Shown: one piece after another, positions 34,076 to 44,678 of the stretch
Layout of the letters: each line of letters begins with the position of its first letter
Position numbering within the stretch: position 1 is the first letter of the stretch
Assembly (NCBI GenBank): GCA_902363395.1
Contig: CABIZZ010000001.1
Location: 930,001 to 994,000 of the forward strand
Reading direction: 5' to 3'
DNA: 64,000 bases
Source: Streptococcaceae bacterium
GTDB lineage: Bacteria > Bacillota > Bacilli > Lactobacillales > Streptococcaceae
Position numbers and translations under genes: made by a program
Notes under the pieces: generated by a model
The model's input: only the letters and a program-made list of their open reading frames with translations
The model's database searches: none
Told to the model about the DNA's origin: nothing

Positions 34076-34089
34076 TGTAATCGTTTCCG
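34076..34089 (+). promoter_or_regulatory. candidate cre site (CcpA operator)
   Basis: TGTAATCGTTTCCG fits the cre consensus TGnAAnCGnTnnCA except for the last base. It lies just downstream of the promoter, where CcpA would block the fru operon during growth on glucose. Confidence 0.6.
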
Positions 34090-34101
34090 AAAGGAGGTTA
34101 T

Positions 34102-34845
34102 ATGTTAAAATCTGAACGAAAACACATCATTTTAGAAAAGGTTATCAAAGAGCGAATCGTCTCTATTGAGGATTTGGTTCAAGAGTTAAACTCTTCAGAA
34201 TCAACGGTTAGACGCGATTTAGATGAACTAGAAGCTGAGAATAAACTACGACGGATTCACGGTGGGGCTGAAAGTCTCCATTCCTTGCAGGAAGAAGAAA
34301 GCAATAAAGATAAAGCAATCAAAAACGTGCAAGAAAAATCTGCAATTGCAAAAAAAGCAGCAGAATTGATCAAAGATTTTGAAGTTGTCTTTATCGATGC
34401 GGGAACTACCAATGAATTGTTAGTCCATGAATTAGCCAATCCAACTGTTACAGTTGTAACCAATTCCATTCACCATGCAGCGAGTTTAGTAGAGAGAGAC
34501 ATTCCGACGGTTATCATCGGCGGGATGGTCAAAACGTCGACTGACGCTAGCATCGGAGGGATGGCCTTGAATCAAATCGGTCAGTTAAGTTTCGATCGAG
34601 CTTTTATTGGGATGAATAGCGTCGATCTGGAGTCGTACAGCACACCGGATCTTGAAGAAGGGGCCGTCAAACGGGCCATTTTAGAGAATGCAAAGAATAC
34701 TTACATTCTTCTAGACTCGTCAAAACTTGGGCGGACATCTTTTGTTAAGGTAGCTCCGGTGAAGAGAGCAACCATCATTACCAATGCTTCAGATACGGAA
34801 ATCCTTTCTAAATTAAAAGAAAAAACGGAGGTTATTGAGGTTTGA
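34102..34845 (+). CDS. fruR: DeoR-family fructose operon repressor
   Basis: 247 residues. The N-terminal helix-turn-helix reads VQELNSSESTVRRDLDELE, followed by the DeoR signature RRIHGGA. The effector domain (about 75-240) resembles ribose-5-phosphate isomerase (FIDAGTTNELLVHEL) and binds fructose-1-phosphate in relatives. It precedes fruK and fruA and so regulates its own operon. AAAGGAGG serves the ATG. Confidence 0.95.
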   Translation: MLKSERKHIILEKVIKERIVSIEDLVQELNSSESTVRRDLDELEAENKLRRIHGGAESLHSLQEEESNKDKAIKNVQEKSAIAKKAAELIKDFEVVFIDAGTTNELLVHELANPTVTVVTNSIHHAASLVERDIPTVIIGGMVKTSTDASIGGMALNQIGQLSFDRAFIGMNSVDLESYSTPDLEEGAVKRAILENAKNTYILLDSSKLGRTSFVKVAPVKRATIITNASDTEILSKLKEKTEVIEV

Positions 34846-35753
34846 TTTATACAGTTACATTAAATCCAGCGATTGATTACATCGTTCGTCTCAATCATGT
34901 AGAGACAGGGGCGGTCAATCGGATGGCTTCGGAAGATAAATTCGCCGGTGGTAAAGGAATCAATGTCAGTCGTGTCTTAAAACGACTCGATATCGAGAAC
35001 ACAGCGACTGGATTTATCGGTGGTTTCACTGGACGCTTTATCGAAGACGTACTAATTAGCGAAGCCATTTCCACCAGCTTTGTGACAGTGGACCAAGATA
35101 CCCGGATCAATGTCAAGATCAAAGCCGATGAGGAAACAGAGATCAATGGGAATGGCCCAGAAGTGACGGAAGCGCAGTTGCAAGAATTGCTCAACATCTT
35201 ATCAAGTTTAACAGCGGATGATGTGGTAGTCTTTGCAGGATCTGCTCCATCTTCACTTGGAAATGCCGTTTACAAACAATTGATCGCAGCAACACGTGCG
35301 ACAGGTGCTCAAGTGGTTTGTGACTTTGAAGGGCAAACCTTGATTGATTCCTTGGAGTTCAATCCCCAATTGGTCAAACCAAACAACCATGAGTTGGGAG
35401 CTATTTTTGGAGTTACCTTGACGGAATTGCCAGAAATTGAACGCTACGCCAAAGAAATCTTGGCCAAAGGAGCACAAAATGTCATTATTTCCATGGCGGG
35501 TGATGGTGCTCTCCTTGTCAGTCCAAGTGGCACTTATTTCGCAAAACCAATCAAGGGTCAAGTGAAGAACTCTGTCGGGGCTGGGGATTCCATGGTGGCA
35601 GGTTTCACTGGGAAGCTCTCAACGACGGGAGATGTCATCGAAGCCTTCAAATGGGGCGTGGCTTGTGGCACAGCAACCACCTTCTCAGATGATTTGGCGA
35701 CAGCTGACTATATCAAAGAAACTTATGAAAAAGTAGAGGTAGAAAAACTATGA
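34842..35753 (+). CDS. fruK: 1-phosphofructokinase
   Basis: 303 residues, PfkB family. It phosphorylates fructose-1-phosphate to the 1,6-bisphosphate. Signatures: TLNPAIDYIVRL at the start, GGKGINVSRVLKRL, and the active-site motif VGAGDSMVAGF with the catalytic Asp. The start is TTG at 34842, overlapping the fruR stop as TTGA; GAGG lies just upstream. Coupled on both sides (4-base overlap with fruA). Confidence 0.96.
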   Translation: MIYTVTLNPAIDYIVRLNHVETGAVNRMASEDKFAGGKGINVSRVLKRLDIENTATGFIGGFTGRFIEDVLISEAISTSFVTVDQDTRINVKIKADEETEINGNGPEVTEAQLQELLNILSSLTADDVVVFAGSAPSSLGNAVYKQLIAATRATGAQVVCDFEGQTLIDSLEFNPQLVKPNNHELGAIFGVTLTELPEIERYAKEILAKGAQNVIISMAGDGALLVSPSGTYFAKPIKGQVKNSVGAGDSMVAGFTGKLSTTGDVIEAFKWGVACGTATTFSDDLATADYIKETYEKVEVEKL

Positions 35754-37717
35754 AAATTCAAGACGTTTTAAATAAAAACGTGATGTTGTTTGACCTTCAG
35801 GCGACAGATAAAGAGGGCGTGATCAATGAGATGGTCCAATCGCTCGTTGACAATGGTGTGGTAACAGATTTTGAAACATTTAAAACTGGAATCATGAACC
35901 GCGAAGCACAAACTTCAACTGGTTTGGGTGATGGAATTGCTATGCCCCACAGCAAAAATGAAGCAGTCAAAAAAGCAACAGTCTTGTTTGCAAAATCAAA
36001 CAAGGGTGTGGACTATGCTTCGCTTGATGGTCAACCAACAGACTTGTTCTTCATGATCGCAGCTCCAGAAGGAGCAAACGACACTCACTTGGCAGCCCTT
36101 GCTGAATTGTCTAAGTACTTGATGAAACCAGGATTTGCGGACAAACTTCGCCGAGCAAGCACTCCTGATCAAGTGATCGCAGCCTTTGATGCAGAAGAGC
36201 AAGAAGCTGCAGCTGAAGAAGCAAAAAAAGCAGAAGCAGTCAAAAAAGCAGCATCATCTGACAAACCGCTCATCGTTGCTGTTACAGCATGTACAACAGG
36301 TATCGCCCACACTTACATGGCAGAAGAAGCCCTCATCAAAAAAGGGGAAGAAATGGGTGTTACGGTCCGTGTTGAAACCAACGGTGCATCCGGTGTCGGC
36401 AACCGCTTGACAGCTGAAGAAATCGCAAAAGCTGAAGGGGTCATCATTGCAGCGGATAAAGCAGTTGAAACCGCTCGTTTCGATGGAAAAAAATTGATCT
36501 CTAAACCAGTCGCAGCTGGTATCCGTCAAACAGAAGAATTGATTCAAACCATCTTGGATGGCAAAGCAGATGTCTTCCACGCTGAAAATGCTGCACAAGC
36601 TAGCGCTAGCCAAGAAAAATTAAGCTTGGGTGGAGCCTTCTACAAACACTTGATGAGTGGGGTTTCTCAAATGCTTCCATTCGTTATCGGTGGTGGTATC
36701 TTGATTGCCCTTGCCTTCTTGATCGACCAAATTCTTGGAGTGCCTCAAGATCAATTGTCTCAACTTGGTTCATACCATGAATTAGCAGCTCAATTCAAAA
36801 CAATCGGTGGTGCAGCCTTTGGCTTTATGCTTCCTGTACTTGCAGGTTACATCGGATTCTCAATCGCTGAAAAACCTGGTTTTGTAGCAGGGTTTATCGC
36901 TGGATCTATTGCTAGCTCAGGATCAGCATTTGGTAATATTGCCTACGGCGCTGCTAAAGGTGAGTTGCCTGGAGCAGTATCATCTGGTTTCCTTGGTGCC
37001 TTAGTTGGTGGTTTCCTTGCAGGTGGAGTGATTCTTGTTCTTCGTAAAGCTCTTGCAGGTCTTCCACGATCTCTTGATGGTATCCGTTCAATCCTTCTCT
37101 TGCCATTACTTGGTGTTGGTTTGACAGGATTCTTGATGTTCCTCATCAATATTCCAATGGCTGCTATCAATACTGGTCTTAACGACTTCCTTTCAAGCTT
37201 GTCAGGTAGCTCAGCTGTCCTTCTTGGACTTCTCGTTGGCGGTATGATGGCTGTCGATATGGGTGGACCAGTTAACAAAGCCGCTTATGTCTTCGCTACA
37301 GGTACACTTGCTGAATCTGTTGCTTCAGGTGGTTCTATTGTTATGGCAGCCGTTATGGCAGCTGGTATGGTTCCTCCATTGGCAGTATTCGTAGCAACTG
37401 TATTGTTTAAAGATAAATTCACACAAGAAGAACGCGATTCAGGTTTGACAAACATCGTTATGGGTCTTTCCTTCATCACAGAAGGTGCCATTCCATTCGG
37501 TGCAGCTGACCCAGCTCGTGCTATTCCAAGCTTCATCGCAGGTTCAGCATTGACAGGTGCCCTTGTTGGTCTTGCAGGCTTGAAACTTATGGCTCCTCAC
37601 GGAGGAATCTTCGTTATCGCCCTTACTTCAAATCCACTTCTTTACATCTTGTTCGTATTGATCGGTGCAGTCGTAAGTGGTATCTTGTTTGGATTGCTTC
37701 GCAAACCTAAAAACTAA
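35750..37717 (+). CDS. fruA: PTS fructose transporter subunit IIABC
   Basis: 655 residues with three joined domains: EIIA (1-145, active His in GDGIAMPHSK), EIIB (about 173-270, active Cys in TACTTGIAHTYMAEEAL) and EIIC (about 300-650, about nine membrane segments, GFVAGFIAGSIASSGSAFG). It brings in fructose as fructose-1-phosphate, the substrate of FruK. A Lys/Ala-rich linker joins A and B. This is the last gene of the operon. Confidence 0.97.
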   Translation: MKIQDVLNKNVMLFDLQATDKEGVINEMVQSLVDNGVVTDFETFKTGIMNREAQTSTGLGDGIAMPHSKNEAVKKATVLFAKSNKGVDYASLDGQPTDLFFMIAAPEGANDTHLAALAELSKYLMKPGFADKLRRASTPDQVIAAFDAEEQEAAAEEAKKAEAVKKAASSDKPLIVAVTACTTGIAHTYMAEEALIKKGEEMGVTVRVETNGASGVGNRLTAEEIAKAEGVIIAADKAVETARFDGKKLISKPVAAGIRQTEELIQTILDGKADVFHAENAAQASASQEKLSLGGAFYKHLMSGVSQMLPFVIGGGILIALAFLIDQILGVPQDQLSQLGSYHELAAQFKTIGGAAFGFMLPVLAGYIGFSIAEKPGFVAGFIAGSIASSGSAFGNIAYGAAKGELPGAVSSGFLGALVGGFLAGGVILVLRKALAGLPRSLDGIRSILLLPLLGVGLTGFLMFLINIPMAAINTGLNDFLSSLSGSSAVLLGLLVGGMMAVDMGGPVNKAAYVFATGTLAESVASGGSIVMAAVMAAGMVPPLAVFVATVLFKDKFTQEERDSGLTNIVMGLSFITEGAIPFGAADPARAIPSFIAGSALTGALVGLAGLKLMAPHGGIFVIALTSNPLLYILFVLIGAVVSGILFGLLRKPKN

Positions 37718-37726
37718 TCATACCTA

Positions 37727-37756
37727 AAAGGTTGGGATTTTCCCAGCCTTTTTTCT
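37727..37756 (+). terminator. fru operon terminator
   Basis: AAGGTTGGGA and TTCCCAGCCTT pair (one G-T), then TTTTC. Confidence 0.75.
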
Positions 37757-37820
37757 TCTCTCTCTGAGAGAAAACTGTGTGAAAAGACATGGTTCTGCAA
37801 TAGAATCTTGTTTTAATTTA

Positions 37821-37829
37821 TGGTATAAT
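37821..37829 (+). promoter_or_regulatory. extended -10 promoter of the DUF1149-dapB operon
   Basis: TGG-TATAAT at 37821-37829. Confidence 0.55.
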
Positions 37830-37860
37830 TTTCATAACGCTTATTTTTAGGAGAACAAGT

Positions 37861-38235
37861 ATGGATATCCAACGTGAAAAAGAATTCGTCAGCCAGTATC
37901 ATTATGATGCTCGCAACTTTGAATGGGAAAAAGAAAATGGAACTCCCGAGACAAAAGTAGACGTCAACTTTCAATTGATTCAACGCGATACAGAGTTAAA
38001 GACAACCTCTTTAATCGTTATTTTGACCTATATGATTGTCTTTGATGGCTTTGTCATCAGCGGGACCATTACCCAAATCAACCATATTAACAATCGTTTG
38101 GTCAGCGAGCCAAGCGAATTCAGCAAAGAAGAAGTGGAAGAACTAGCTCGTCCTTGCTTGAATATGCTGAATCGTTTGACCTATGAGGTAACTGAAATCG
38201 CCCTTGATTTACCAGGGATTAATTTGGAGTTTTAA
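37861..38235 (+). CDS. DUF1149-family protein
   Basis: 124 residues, soluble, with no signal. KEFVSQYHYDARNFEWEKENG and LARPCLNMLNRLTYEVTEIALD are characteristic of the streptococcal DUF1149 family, related in fold to SecB-like chaperones as I recall; the function is not established. It is the first gene of a six-gene run of tightly spaced or overlapping genes up to 43490. TAGGAGAAC precedes the ATG. Confidence 0.85.
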   Translation: MDIQREKEFVSQYHYDARNFEWEKENGTPETKVDVNFQLIQRDTELKTTSLIVILTYMIVFDGFVISGTITQINHINNRLVSEPSEFSKEEVEELARPCLNMLNRLTYEVTEIALDLPGINLEF

Positions 38236-38238
38236 TGC

Positions 38239-39087
38239 ATGAAATTAGCAGTCATCACAGATTCTTCTGCCTATCTATCAGATGAATCAAGAGGACACGA
38301 TAATTTATTTGTCCTAGATATTCCAGTTGTCATTGATGGAGTATCTTACGTAGAAGGTAAAAACCTAACGGCAGAAGAGTTCTATCAAAAGATGGTAGCA
38401 TCGTCTGAACTTCCGAAAACGAGCCAACCTAGTATCGCGGAATTAGAAGAACTCTTACCGCAACTAGAGGCTAAAGGCTATACTCATGTTTTAGGGATTT
38501 TCCTTTCTTCTGGTATTTCTGGTTTCTATCAGAATATCCAGTATATGAAAGACGAATTCCCAAATCTTACGATAGCTTTTCCAGATTCTAAGATTACCAG
38601 CGCCCCTCTTGGGTGGATGGCTGAAGAAACCGTTAAATGGGCTGATGAAGGTCGTTCTTTTGATGAAATTCTAGCCAACATCCAGACACAAATCGATGGG
38701 ACTTCTGCTTACATCATGGTTGATGATCTCAATCACTTGGTCAAAGGGGGGCGTCTCTCCAATGGAGCGGCGATTCTAGGGAATCTCCTCAGCATCAAGC
38801 CTATCCTCTATTTTAACGAGGAAGGCATGATTGAGGTATACGAGAAAGTCCGGACTGAGAAAAAAGCCATCAAACGCTTGGCTGAGATTGTCAAAGAAGG
38901 AACTGCAGATAAAGACTATCAGATCATTATCATCCATGGGAATGCACTGGATAAAGCAGAAACGCTTCGCGATATTCTTCATCAAGACGGTTTTGCTGGT
39001 GAGATTCCATTTGCGACCTTTGGCAGTGTCATTGGTACGCACTTAGGAAATCACAGTGTTGCTATCAGTTTTGTACCGAAAGTATAA
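38239..39087 (+). CDS. DegV-family fatty-acid-binding protein
   Basis: 282 residues. [11 protein letters not shown] and KTSQPSI line the fatty-acid pocket and [13 protein letters not shown] is the family signature. DegV (FakB) proteins hold a fatty acid for phosphorylation by FakA, feeding host fatty acids into phospholipids. It starts 3 bases after the previous stop. Which FakB type this is cannot be told from sequence by eye. Confidence 0.93.
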   Translation: MKLAVITDSSAYLSDESRGHDNLFVLDIPVVIDGVSYVEGKNLTAEEFYQKMVASSELPKTSQPSIAELEELLPQLEAKGYTHVLGIFLSSGISGFYQNIQYMKDEFPNLTIAFPDSKITSAPLGWMAEETVKWADEGRSFDEILANIQTQIDGTSAYIMVDDLNHLVKGGRLSNGAAILGNLLSIKPILYFNEEGMIEVYEKVRTEKKAIKRLAEIVKEGTADKDYQIIIIHGNALDKAETLRDILHQDGFAGEIPFATFGSVIGTHLGNHSVAISFVPKV

Positions 39088-39096
39088 GGAGAAAAC

Positions 39097-39864
39097 ATGC
39101 CAATTAAAGTAGTGATTGTAGGTTTTAAAGGAAAGATGGGCCAAGCGGCTTATCACATGGTGTTAGAAGACCCCGAGCTTGAACTAGTTGGCTTGATTGA
39201 TCCCCATGCGTCTGAAAACGAGCTGGCGGGTGTTCCGGTCTTTCATGACAAAGAAGGGGTTTTGTCGCTGGATGCGGATGTGTGGATTGACTTCACCATC
39301 CCTAAAGTGGCGTATGAACATACCCGCTTTGCTTTGGAGCATGGACTTGCGCCTGTGGTTGGGACAACTGGATTTACAACAGAAGAAATCACTGACTTGA
39401 TTGAATTGTCTCGTGAGAAGAATCTTGGAGGCCTCATCGCGCCAAACTTTGCTATAGGAGCCGTCTTGCTCATGCAATTTGCAGCGCAGGCAGCTAAGTA
39501 TTTCCCGAATGTAGAGATTATCGAGTTGCATCATGATAAGAAGAAGGATGCACCGAGTGGGACCGCTGTGAAGACAGCTGAGCTGATCAGTCAGGTCCGT
39601 CAACCACAAGAGCAGGGAGCACCAGATGAAGAAGAGAGTCTTACAGGTGCTCGCGGTGCCAACTACCAAGGCATGCACATCCATTCGGTTCGCTTGCCTG
39701 GTCTGGTAGCCCATCAAGAAGTGATTTTCGGTAGTCAAGGAGAAGGATTGACCTTACGCCACGATTCCTACGATCGGGTGTCCTTCATGACAGGGGTCAA
39801 TCTAGGAGTAAAAGAAGTAGTCAAGCGTCATGAGCTTGTCTATGGTTTAGAACATCTATTATGA
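39097..39864 (+). CDS. dapB: 4-hydroxy-tetrahydrodipicolinate reductase
   Basis: 255 residues. The NAD(P) motif [10 protein letters not shown] opens the protein; the active-site motif is [15 protein letters not shown] with catalytic His and Lys. It makes tetrahydrodipicolinate for lysine and peptidoglycan. Its stop overlaps the cca start by four bases, an arrangement common in this genus. Confidence 0.97.
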   Translation: MPIKVVIVGFKGKMGQAAYHMVLEDPELELVGLIDPHASENELAGVPVFHDKEGVLSLDADVWIDFTIPKVAYEHTRFALEHGLAPVVGTTGFTTEEITDLIELSREKNLGGLIAPNFAIGAVLLMQFAAQAAKYFPNVEIIELHHDKKKDAPSGTAVKTAELISQVRQPQEQGAPDEEESLTGARGANYQGMHIHSVRLPGLVAHQEVIFGSQGEGLTLRHDSYDRVSFMTGVNLGVKEVVKRHELVYGLEHLL

Positions 39865-41081
39865 GATTAAAAAAACTGCCTTCTGAATTTCAGGAGGCTT
39901 TGCCAATATTAGAAAAGATTCGAAAAGCTGGATATGAGGCTTATTTCGTGGGAGGGTCTGTACGGGATGCCATTTTAGGTCGTCCCATCCACGATGTAGA
40001 CATCGCTTCCTCCTCTTACCCAGAAGAAACCAAGGCTATTTTCGAGCGGACCATTGATGTCGGGATTGAACACGGGACGGTCCTGGTTCTTGAAAATCAT
40101 CAAGAATATGAAATTACCACCTTTCGGACAGAGGATGTCTACGTCGACTTTCGAAGACCCAGTGCGGTTAATTTTGTCCGTTCCTTAGAAGAAGATCTCA
40201 AGCGCCGCGATTTCACCGTCAATGCCTTTGCCTTGAGTGAAGAAGGGGAAATTATTGACCTCTTCGATGGACTTGAAGATTTGGAAAATCGCATCTTAAG
40301 AGCTGTTGGTGTAGCGACAGAACGCTTCAACGAAGATGCCCTTCGGATCATGCGTGGTTTTCGCTTTCAGGCCAGTCTTGGATTTGATCTAGAAGAAGCA
40401 ACCTTTAAGGCTATGACAGATTACGCTCCCTTGCTGGAGAAAATTTCTGTCGAACGAGTCTTTATTGAGTTGGACAAGCTCCTCTTAGCTCCTTTTTGGC
40501 GCAAGGGCTTAGAAGGTGTGATTGCTAGCCGAAGCTATCAGTATCTCCCTCTCTTACAAAATAGCCAATCGTCACTAGAGAAACTGTTCCAGCTGTCCAT
40601 GGACTATACCTTTACGAGTTCCGAGCAAGCTTGGGCTGCCTTACTCTTGACCCTAGATGAGAATAAGGTCTCTGCTTTTTTCAAGAAATGGAAAACCTCT
40701 CGTGACTTCGCTAAGAAGGTGGAGCAGTTGGTTGAAATCTACCGTTTGCGTGAAAAGGCTAGTTTAAATCGTCGGGATGTCTATCGCTATGACCGTAGCC
40801 TTCTCTTGTCAGCTGAAGAACTACGTCAGGCTCATGGCTTGCCCGTAGATTTCCAAGTCATCGAAGAATTGTATGATTCTCTAGCGATCCATGATAAGCA
40901 CGAAATCGTGGTCAACGGTGGGATGTTGATGAAGGAATACAGCTTAAAACCAGGTCCAAGTCTAGGACAAGTACTTTCTGCCATCGAATGGGCCATTGTA
41001 GATGGCGAATTAGAGAATGACAAACAAGCGATTGGAGATTTTTTGAGAAGCTATCTTGAAGCCAAGAAGGGGGAAGCATGA
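39861..41081 (+). CDS. cca: CCA tRNA nucleotidyltransferase
   Basis: 406 residues. The nucleotidyltransferase head has [14 protein letters not shown] and HDVDIASSS with the two metal-binding Asp; FTVNAFAL and the nucleotide-selecting [13 protein letters not shown] follow. It adds and repairs the CCA end of tRNAs without a template. It overlaps its neighbours by four bases on each side. Confidence 0.97.
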   Translation: MRLKKLPSEFQEALPILEKIRKAGYEAYFVGGSVRDAILGRPIHDVDIASSSYPEETKAIFERTIDVGIEHGTVLVLENHQEYEITTFRTEDVYVDFRRPSAVNFVRSLEEDLKRRDFTVNAFALSEEGEIIDLFDGLEDLENRILRAVGVATERFNEDALRIMRGFRFQASLGFDLEEATFKAMTDYAPLLEKISVERVFIELDKLLLAPFWRKGLEGVIASRSYQYLPLLQNSQSSLEKLFQLSMDYTFTSSEQAWAALLLTLDENKVSAFFKKWKTSRDFAKKVEQLVEIYRLREKASLNRRDVYRYDRSLLLSAEELRQAHGLPVDFQVIEELYDSLAIHDKHEIVVNGGMLMKEYSLKPGPSLGQVLSAIEWAIVDGELENDKQAIGDFLRSYLEAKKGEA

Positions 41082-42949
41082 GCGATTTTATTGTTGAAAA
41101 ACTGACCAAGTCCGTCGGGGATAAGACGGTCTTTAAAGATATTTCTTTTATCATTCATGAGCTGGATCGAATTGGACTAATCGGGGTCAATGGGACAGGG
41201 AAAACGACTCTCTTAGATGTTTTGTCGGGTCGTGCAGGCTATGACGGAGATCGTTCCCCTTTTTCTGCAAAGAATGATTATAAGATTGGTTATCTGACCC
41301 AAGAACCTCAATTTGATGATAGCAAGACGGTCCTTGATACTGTTTTGTCAGAAGATGTGAAGGAACTTCAATTGATTCGTCAGTATGAATTGTTGACGAG
41401 CCGGTACGATGAGAGTCAGCAAGCGAAACTGGAAAAAGTCATGGCGGAGATGGATTCTCTCAATGCTTGGGAAATCGAAAGTCAGGTCAAAACAGTCCTG
41501 ACCAAGCTGGGGATTCAGGATTTGTCTGCTAAGGTTGGTAGCTTGTCTGGTGGCCTGCGTCGCCGTGTTCAGCTAGCACAGGTTCTCTTGGGAGACCATG
41601 ATTTGCTGCTGTTAGATGAGCCGACCAACCATCTGGATATTGATACCATCGAATGGTTGACCAATTTCCTTAAGAACTCTAAGAAAACCGTTCTTTTCAT
41701 CACCCATGACCGTTATTTCTTGGACAATATTTCGACTCGTATTTTTGAATTGGACCGTGGCGGTCTAATCGAATACCAAGGAAATTACCAGGATTATGTC
41801 CGCTTAAAAGCTGAGCAGGACGAACGGGATGCGGCTCTTCTTCACAAGAAGCAACAACTCTATAAGCAAGAATTGACCTGGATGCGTCGCCAACCGCAGG
41901 CGCGTGCTACCAAGCAACAGGCGCGGATCAATCGTTTCCATGATCTCAAAAAGGACCTATCTCATCAGACGACGGAAACTGATCTGGAAATGTCCTTTGA
42001 AACCAGTCGAATTGGTAAGAAAGTCATTGAATTTCAAGATGTCGATTTCGCCTATGATCAAGGTCCGATTCTGCAGCAGTTTAATCTTTTGGTTCAAAAC
42101 AAGGATCGGATTGGTATTGTAGGAGATAATGGAGTTGGGAAGTCAACCTTGCTCAACCTCATTGCTGGAAAACTTCAACCGACTGCTGGGAAGGTCATTA
42201 TCGGAGAAACGGTACGGATTGCCTACTTCTCCCAGCAGATCGAAGGCTTGGATGAAAGCAAGCGGATGATCAACTTCCTGCAAGAAGTAGCTGAAGAAGT
42301 CAAGACTAGCGCAGGATCTACTTCAATAGCTGAATTGCTAGAGCAATTTCTCTTCCCTCGTTCGACCCACGGCACCTTGATTGAAAAACTATCTGGTGGT
42401 GAGAAGAAACGCTTGTATCTCTTGAAGCTCCTCATTGAAAAACCAAATGTCTTGCTCTTGGATGAGCCGACCAATGATTTAGATATCGCGACCTTGACAG
42501 TGTTAGAGAACTTCCTGCAAGGATTCGGTGGTCCGGTCATCACGGTTAGTCATGACCGTTATTTCCTAGACAAGGTTGCTTCTAAGATTTTAGCTTTTGA
42601 AAATGGTGGCATTCGTGAGTTCTTTGGAAATTATACGGATTACCTAGATGAGAAAAAGTTTGAGCTAGAAATGGTTGCTGAAAGTAGCAGGCCTGAAAAA
42701 GAAAAGGCAGTCAAAGTCCGAGAAGAAAAGAAACGGATGAGCTACCAGGAAAAGCAGGAGTGGGCGACCATCGAGAGTGAGATTGAAGAGATTGAAAACA
42801 AGATTGCAACCATCGAGGCTGAGATGAATGAGAATGGTTCTGATTTCGGGAAGTTGGCCAGTCTACAGCGTCAGATGGATGAAGAAAACGAGCGGCTCTT
42901 AGCCAAGTACGAACGGTATGAGTACTTGAGTGAGTTGGCAGAAAACTAA
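41078..42949 (+). CDS. ABC-F family ATPase (ribosome-associated, Uup-like)
   Basis: 623 residues with two ABC domains and no membrane segment: Walker [12 protein letters not shown] and [11 protein letters not shown], signatures [13 protein letters not shown] and [12 protein letters not shown], Walker [13 protein letters not shown] and [12 protein letters not shown]. The linker between them ([19 protein letters not shown]) is the ABC-F P-site-interacting motif, and a coiled coil closes the C-terminus (about 560-620), as in Uup. Such proteins act on stalled ribosomes; drug protection cannot be told from sequence. Confidence 0.93.
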   Translation: MSDFIVEKLTKSVGDKTVFKDISFIIHELDRIGLIGVNGTGKTTLLDVLSGRAGYDGDRSPFSAKNDYKIGYLTQEPQFDDSKTVLDTVLSEDVKELQLIRQYELLTSRYDESQQAKLEKVMAEMDSLNAWEIESQVKTVLTKLGIQDLSAKVGSLSGGLRRRVQLAQVLLGDHDLLLLDEPTNHLDIDTIEWLTNFLKNSKKTVLFITHDRYFLDNISTRIFELDRGGLIEYQGNYQDYVRLKAEQDERDAALLHKKQQLYKQELTWMRRQPQARATKQQARINRFHDLKKDLSHQTTETDLEMSFETSRIGKKVIEFQDVDFAYDQGPILQQFNLLVQNKDRIGIVGDNGVGKSTLLNLIAGKLQPTAGKVIIGETVRIAYFSQQIEGLDESKRMINFLQEVAEEVKTSAGSTSIAELLEQFLFPRSTHGTLIEKLSGGEKKRLYLLKLLIEKPNVLLLDEPTNDLDIATLTVLENFLQGFGGPVITVSHDRYFLDKVASKILAFENGGIREFFGNYTDYLDEKKFELEMVAESSRPEKEKAVKVREEKKRMSYQEKQEWATIESEIEEIENKIATIEAEMNENGSDFGKLASLQRQMDEENERLLAKYERYEYLSELAEN

Positions 42950-42959
42950 AGGAGAAAGA

Positions 42960-43490
42960 ATGCACCATATTAGTAAATACAGTCTTTTGCTGTCATCATT
43001 TTTATTCTGTGGCATTGGCTTTGTTCTTTTTGTAAATCCAATCGAAAAAATTGCCACCTTTAGTTGGTTGATTTCTCTGGGATTTTTCTTGATTTCAGTA
43101 TCGCGTTTGTCGCGTTACTATCGTCTCAGGACTCAAGCAACCTTGTCAGATCCTTATTTATTCCAGAGTGCGGTCTCGCTGGTCTTTGCAGTCTATCTCT
43201 TGCTATATGGCTACAAGACCTTGCCAATTGTTTTTCCGATCACACTTGGTATTTGGCTCTTGTATAAGTCTGCCTTGAGTTTAAAAAAGGCCCATTACCT
43301 ATCCAAACGATCAGAAGAATTATCCAAGAAGTTCACTTTTTGGGGACTGATTGAGCTGTTTATAGGTTTATTTCTCATTGTCAGTCCTTTGTCCATCAGT
43401 ATCTTCTTGTTACATATTTTGGGCTTGTTCTTCTTCGTGATTGGGGTCCAATCTTTGAGGCTCTTTTTAAAACTTCATAACGAGGAGTAA
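42960..43490 (+). CDS. DUF308/HdeD-like membrane protein
   Basis: About 176 residues with six membrane segments in three pairs (for example LLLSSFLFCGIGFVLFVNPI and FIGLFLIVSPLSISIFLLHI), the pattern of DUF308/HdeD. Function unknown; HdeD of E. coli is linked to acid resistance. AAAGGAG precedes ATG 42960, ten bases after the ABC-F stop. It ends the operon. Confidence 0.75.
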   Translation: MHHISKYSLLLSSFLFCGIGFVLFVNPIEKIATFSWLISLGFFLISVSRLSRYYRLRTQATLSDPYLFQSAVSLVFAVYLLLYGYKTLPIVFPITLGIWLLYKSALSLKKAHYLSKRSEELSKKFTFWGLIELFIGLFLIVSPLSISIFLLHILGLFFFVIGVQSLRLFLKLHNEE

Positions 43491-43496
43491 AGAACT

Positions 43497-43530
43497 CCTG
43501 TCTGTGTTTTTGCAGACAGGTTCTTTTTTG
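43497..43530 (+). terminator. operon terminator
   Basis: CCTGTCTG, 8-base loop, CAGACAGG, then TTCTTTTTTG. Confidence 0.82.
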
Positions 43531-43562
43531 TAAATGAAATTGAGAGAATTCTTGAAAAACAA

Positions 43563-43591
43563 TTGAAACCCTTTTCACATTTTGGTATACT
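43563..43591 (+). promoter_or_regulatory. glucokinase promoter
   Basis: TTGAAA (43563-43568), 17 bases, TATACT (43586-43591). Confidence 0.7.
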
Positions 43592-43624
43592 AGTGTCAAG
43601 AGAATAGGAACAAAGGAGTGTAAA

Positions 43625-44584
43625 ATGTCCAAAAAAATTATTGGTATTGACTTAGGTGGAACATCTGTCAAATTTGCAATTTTGACGCAAGAAGGAGAGA
43701 TTCAAGAGAAGTGGTCTATCAAGACCAACATTCTTGACGAAGGAAGCCATATCGTTCCTGATATCATCGCTTCCATCAAACACCGCTTGGAATTGTTGAA
43801 CTTATCCGCAGAAGATTTTATTGGAATCGGTATGGGATCTCCTGGTGCAGTGGATCGCTTCGAAGGAACTGTCGTTGGTGCTTATAACCTCAACTGGAAA
43901 ACTGTACAGCCTATCAAGAAAGATATCGAGTCTGCCTTGGGAATTCCTTTCTTCATCGATAATGATGCCAACGTTGCTGCCCTTGGTGAACGTTGGAAAG
44001 GGGCTGGTGAAAACCAACCAGATGTCGTTTTCATGACACTTGGAACTGGTGTTGGCGGCGGTATCGTAGCAGAAGGAAAACTCTTGCACGGTGCTGGTGG
44101 TGTTGCTGGTGAACTTGGCCATATCACAGTTGATTTCGATCGTCCATTTGATTGTACCTGTGGTAAGAAAGGTTGCTTGGAAACAGTAGCTTCAGCGACT
44201 GGTATTGTCAATTTGACCCGCCGTTATGCTGATGAATACGCAGGAGATGCGACCTTGAAACGTCTTATTGATGATGGCGAAGAAGTTACAGCTAAGACAG
44301 TCTTTGATCTTGCTAAAGATGGAGATGAGTTGGCTTTGATTGTCTACCGTCATTTCTCTCAATACCTTGGTATTGCTTGTGCCAACATCGCTAGTGTCTT
44401 GAACCCTGCGAACATTGTCATCGGTGGTGGTGTATCAGCAGCAGGCCAATTCCTCTTGGATGGGGTTCAAAAGGTTTTTGATGAAAATACCTTCCCACAA
44501 GTCCGTACGTCAACCCAATTGGTGCTTGCTAATCTTGGAAATGATGCAGGAGTTATTGGAGCTGCATCACTTGTCCTACAATAG
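43625..44584 (+). CDS. glk: ROK-family glucokinase
   Basis: 319 residues. GIDLGGTSVKFAIL is the ATP phosphate loop, TLGTGVGGGIVAEGKL the sugar site, and CTCGKKGCLE the ROK zinc-binding cysteines. It phosphorylates glucose that enters or is released without the PTS. AAAGGAGTG precedes the ATG. It is monocistronic, with its own promoter and terminator. Confidence 0.95.
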   Translation: MSKKIIGIDLGGTSVKFAILTQEGEIQEKWSIKTNILDEGSHIVPDIIASIKHRLELLNLSAEDFIGIGMGSPGAVDRFEGTVVGAYNLNWKTVQPIKKDIESALGIPFFIDNDANVAALGERWKGAGENQPDVVFMTLGTGVGGGIVAEGKLLHGAGGVAGELGHITVDFDRPFDCTCGKKGCLETVASATGIVNLTRRYADEYAGDATLKRLIDDGEEVTAKTVFDLAKDGDELALIVYRHFSQYLGIACANIASVLNPANIVIGGGVSAAGQFLLDGVQKVFDENTFPQVRTSTQLVLANLGNDAGVIGAASLVLQ

Positions 44585-44593
44585 AATTTATTT

Positions 44594-44627
44594 GAAAGAG
44601 ATCCAAATCGTATCATTTGGATCTCTT
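44594..44627 (+). terminator. glucokinase terminator
   Basis: AAGAGATCCAAAT, loop, ATTTGGATCTCTT, then TTC: a 13-bp stem. Confidence 0.8.
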
Positions 44628-44640
44628 TTCTTATATCCTG

Positions 44641-44649
44641 TGTTATAAT
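44641..44649 (+). promoter_or_regulatory. thyA extended -10 promoter
   Basis: TGT-TATAAT at 44641-44649. Confidence 0.55.
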
Positions 44650-44678
44650 GTAGGTATTACAGTATTTAAGGAGATTGA

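Noticed and set aside
39184..39738. 184-codon minus-strand frame within dapB
   Set aside because: Shadow of dapB; no promoter, ribosome site or family resemblance.
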